Shown here one piece after another: positions 62,243 through 64,000 of a DNA stretch of 64,000 nucleotides. A program made the position numbers and the translations under genes. The notes under the pieces are model-generated. The model ran no database searches. It was not told where the DNA came from and saw nothing but the letters and a program-made list of their open reading frames with translations. The DNA is from Pocillopora verrucosa (Eukaryota; Cnidaria; Anthozoa; Scleractinia; Pocilloporidae): positions 31,318,330-31,382,329 of the forward strand of contig NC_089312.1 of NCBI RefSeq assembly GCF_036669915.1, read 5' to 3'. The stretch's first letter is position 1, and every line of letters starts with the position of its first letter.

Positions 62243-63812
62243 ATGAAGTCCTTACAAATAACTAATAATTTGCTGCTCGTGACTCTTTTTGCGTTGATTC
62301 AAAAATTAGCAACAACGAGTACCGCTCCGATGGACCACAAAAATAGACCTGGAAACTGCTTGAAACAAGGTAAGAGGGTAAGGTAGTGGCTTTTTACAGA
62401 GAGAAAACTTTTTTCCCTTGTGAAAACGTTTAATGCCTTTGCCACTCATGAGAAAAAGAGGTTTATTCGCAAATTCCGTGAAATGGACAGATATTTATCA
62501 TATATTTTATTTTTCTAAACCTCAGAGACTGGAACGGGAATTTAAAACACACTTTTCGACATTGCATCCTTCTTTTCCTTATCTCCGCCCGTTTACTTTC
62601 CCTCCCCCCTCACTTCTCTCTCTTTCACGCTTTGCCTGTTATTTTCAAAGTACTATAATGAACCTCTCGTCACTTTACCTTTACACTACACACTTTAATT
62701 TCAACAGCTAAGGATTGTGCTGAGCTGTACAAATGCGGAGAAAGAATCAACGGCGTTTACTCAATAGACCCTGATGGTTTAGGTCCCTTTAAAGTGTATT
62801 GTGACCAGACAACAGAAGGTGGGGGATGGACGGTGTTTCAGAGGAGACTGGGTGGTTGCTTGGATTTTAACCGCGATTGGGCTGACTACAAGCATGGCTT
62901 CGGTAATTTTCTTATTGGTGAATATTGGCTCGGATTGGACAAGATTTATCGTCTGACGCAAAAGGAGACGGAAAACAGACTTCGAGTAGATCTGGGAAGA
63001 GTTAAGAGCAATGCGGTCTATGCTGAATATTCGTGGTTCAAGATCGGAGACGAGAAAGCCATGTACCAGCTAAACCTTGGAAATATTGCAAGTAAGTCAA
63101 TTAGCTTCCTTAGGGCAATTATGTCAACTGCAGCCATGACAACATCCTCAATAACTAGCATTTACGGCACATGCATGTCTCCCAAACGACTGCATTGCGC
63201 TTCTTTATTTAAAAAGAGCTTCATACTTCAACATTCGTCGAGATACGAACCAATCGGGAAGTCTATAGAGCACGAAAGATGCGTAAGAGTCGTTCGATTC
63301 GAAGCTAAGTGCGACTCGAGCTTCATCATCAATATCGTTATTCTCGAACTTATATCGATATTAATAACTATACCATCACTTAATGATTAAATGGTATCAT
63401 AATTTGTTCTTGATATCATTATCGTCGTCTTCTTCATCCTAATTACTATTATGTTATTGTTATTATTTTAATATTATTACTATCAATATCATCGTTGTTG
63501 TTGTTATTGTTGGTAGATGCGACTGTCCATGACTCTCTCGAGTATCATAATGGCTCGTCGTTTGGTACCCGGGATAAAGTTAATGAAAACTGCGTCCATA
63601 ATATATCGGGAGGCTGGTGGTACGTCAAAAGTACTGAGTGTGCTGTGTTGTCAAATCTCAATGGTGCTCATCAGCATTGTGGAAAGGAGAACAAGACCAC
63701 AGCCAGGGTCTGGGCCGAGCAAAAGATCCATTGGGGTGACTTAGCTGTCACTGCAGGAGAAACCGCTCCAACGACATCTGAAATGAAAATTAAAACTGTG
63801 GACTTTCCTTAA
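62243..63812 (+). CDS. FReD gene L4, secreted fibrinogen-related protein (complete)
   Basis: Exons 62,243-62,369, 62,708-63,091 and 63,517-63,812; 268 residues, the same plan as L3: signal peptide 1-28, linker, FReD 43-268. The only amino-acid difference from L3 that I see in the mature domain is RRLGGCLDF for RRLDGCLDF (residue 91). The other exon differences noticed are silent, for example TAT for TAC at Y147 and TGC for TGT at C196. The second calcium-loop Asp is again Val. All splice sites are intact. Near-identity of two tandem genes over exons and introns fits very recent duplication or gene conversion. Role as for L3: probable extracellular lectin-like recognition, ligand unknown. Confidence 0.9.
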
Positions 63813-64000
63813 CTCTTTCTTTCATACATGTAGTGGTGCACTTACATCTATTCGATTACTTCATGAACAAAATGCGATCATCAGACCAATTGTTTATATC
63901 AGTTGCAAGGAGAGATCTAGCAATAAAATGTTTAGAACACAATCCGTTTAGTTATTTGCTTTGTGTAACTTAATATAGATAAACCCAAAGAAAAATATTA

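Larger units (their letters stand above)
60792..64000 (+). repeat. Tandem FReD unit 4 (runs off the window)
   Basis: Begins GAGTCGAGAGGTTACATAAAAG, as unit 2 does. Contains a tRNA-like sequence and the complete L4 gene; the 3' part is beyond the window. Confidence 0.85.

Overview
This is a eukaryotic, AT-rich, repeat-rich window. It contains spliced genes, decayed transposons, long homopolymers and no operon-like structure. The combination of tandem fibrinogen-related (FReD) genes, a THAP-DDE transposon, a KIAA1586/ZNF862-like hAT and a Penelope-like GIY-YIG fragment fits a cnidarian, most likely an anthozoan such as a stony coral. That assignment is inference; no homology search was possible.

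Layout. The window is dominated by a direct duplication with a period of about 38.97 kb. Copy A runs from before base 1 to about 31,863, and copy B from about 38,971 (with more of its left gene from 38,315) past base 64,000. Each copy carries, in order: a minus-strand FReD gene (alpha); a non-coding stretch with a tRNA-like SINE candidate; an inverted-repeat element built from palindromic ~62-bp units; an ISL2EU-type transposon (a broken SWIM-finger ORF and an intact 518-residue THAP-DDE transposase, between ~73-bp terminal inverted repeats); a Penelope-like GIY-YIG fragment; a MITE-like element; a small secreted-protein exon (gamma); a truncated FReD exon (delta); and then tandem units that each hold a three-exon plus-strand FReD gene. 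Units 1 and 2 (L1, L2) are in copy A; units 3 and 4 (L3, L4) are in copy B. Unit 2 is interrupted by a 3.7-kb hAT element with a 5-bp target-site duplication. Bases 31,864-38,314 form a mostly featureless spacer.

How the genes relate. L3 and L4 are complete 268-residue secreted FReD proteins, of the ficolin/tachylectin/angiopoietin type. L1 and L2 carry frameshifts. Alpha shows the opposite pattern: the visible part is intact in copy A and broken in copy B. Unit flanks pair 1 with 3 and 2 with 4, as expected from the 39-kb duplication, but the FReD exons pair 1 with 2 and 3 with 4. This is a gene-conversion-like pattern. A further decayed FReD exon sits downstream of L1 and L2.

Caveats. Bases ~15,060-17,750 differ from their copies mostly by single-base insertions and may be poorly polished assembly. 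The 39-kb duplication could also be two alleles joined in one contig. Lesions resting on one or two bases should be read with that in mind.
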